From assembly GCF_026168105.1 (NCBI RefSeq), contig NZ_LBMW01000059.1:1-39494 (forward strand): a stretch of DNA of 39,494 nucleotides, in the 5' to 3' direction. Under the pieces are notes generated by a model. It ran no database searches. It was not told the origin of the DNA and saw only the letters and a list, made by a program, of their open reading frames with translations. The position numbers and the translations under genes were made by a program. The number at the start of each line of letters is the position of its first letter. The first letter of the stretch is position 1. Origin of the DNA: Streptomyces hygroscopicus (lineage in GTDB: Bacteria; Actinomycetota; Actinomycetes; Streptomycetales; Streptomycetaceae). This document shows positions 39,351 to 39,494 of this stretch, in pieces.

Positions 39351-39494
39351 ATGCAGTTCGGGATCTTCAGCGTCGGTGATGTGACCCCGGACCCGACCAC
39401 GGGCCGGACGCCGACGGAGCACGAGCGGATCAAGGCCATGGTCGCCGTCGCGTTGAAGGCCGAGGAGGCCGGGCTGGACGTCTTCGCGACCGGC
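39351..39494 (+). CDS. LLM class flavin-dependent oxidoreductase (5' fragment)
   Basis: Only the first 48 codons are in the window; the gene runs off its end. The N-terminus MQFGIFSVGDVTPDPTTGRT followed by EHERIKAMVAVALKAEEAGLDVFATG is typical of luciferase-like monooxygenases, where FGIF begins the TIM barrel and the AEEAGLDVF helix-strand follows. The group uses FMNH2 or F420. GGAGGG lies 11 bases before the ATG. It diverges from the AraC gene; the region between (39201-39350) has the AT-richer GTTGAATCGTAAACAAATC near 39315, a plausible promoter area. Confidence 0.88.
   Translation, partial: MQFGIFSVGDVTPDPTTGRTPTEHERIKAMVAVALKAEEAGLDVFATG

Noticed and set aside
1..39494. Mobile element, CRISPR array, phage island or tRNA
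   Set aside because: I found no transposase or integrase, no regularly spaced repeats with unique spacers, and no tRNA-like T-loop with matching acceptor stem.

Overview
The window is a stretch of linear-chromosome core from a Streptomyces species. The DNA is very GC-rich, codon third positions are almost all G or C, and GTG/TTG starts with GGAGG-type ribosome sites are common. It also carries genes diagnostic of the genus: the developmental sigma factor bldN with its anti-sigma rsbN, the rex-hemACD operon, bS22 beside an excisionase-type helix-turn-helix protein, and a WhiJ-like regulator with DUF397 and ATPase partners. From memory, the gene order resembles the bldN-rex-hem-argS-lysS region of S. 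coelicolor.

Layout. 1-4.9 kb: HAD phosphatase, VC0807-type membrane protein, MFS transporter, AcuC deacetylase and a protein usually annotated as a phosphatase. 4.9-7.9 kb: excisionase-like regulator, the 32-residue ribosomal protein bS22, an SDR-fold protein lacking the catalytic Tyr and an acyltransferase. 7.9-10.3 kb (minus): rsbN and bldN, with a sigma-BldN-like promoter before rsbN. 10.3-12.4 kb: a 670-bp non-coding region, a HAD-IB phosphatase and a glutaredoxin. 12.4-18 kb: rex-hemA-hemC-hemD, translationally coupled by 4-base overlaps and preceded by a near-perfect Rex operator lying on the promoter. 18-19.6 kb: a divergent NAD(P)-binding protein/TetR pair with two palindromic operators, sitting between hemD and hemB. 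19.7-24.6 kb: hemB, a DUF4232 lipoprotein, an APH-fold kinase-like gene with a TTA codon, a PLP aminotransferase and a DUF4253 protein. 24.6-26.3 kb: the WhiJ-like set (XRE-DUF5753 regulator with a TTA codon, an unusual duplicated DUF397 protein and a divergent HATPase). 26.3-30 kb: divergent argS and class I lysS. 30-34.8 kb: a DUF2637 membrane protein, two Ser-rich lipoproteins and rtcB. 34.8-39.5 kb: a tyrosine phosphatase, a tiny membrane protein coupled to an SDR, YnfA, a secreted protein, MarR and AraC regulators, and the start of an LLM flavin oxidoreductase.

The main functional themes are redox-controlled tetrapyrrole synthesis (Rex, HemA, HemC, HemD, HemB), aerial-development control (BldN/RsbN, the WhiJ-like set, and two TTA-containing genes expected to depend on the bldA tRNA) and translation/RNA maintenance (bS22, ArgS, LysS, RtcB). 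I see no transposase, phage, CRISPR array, rRNA or tRNA. Nothing looks like a wholly new system. The best leads are the two TTA genes, the double-motif DUF397 with its 11-bp inverted-repeat operator, the NmrA/TetR pair dividing the hem genes, and the 12-bp tandem repeats before the SDR gene.
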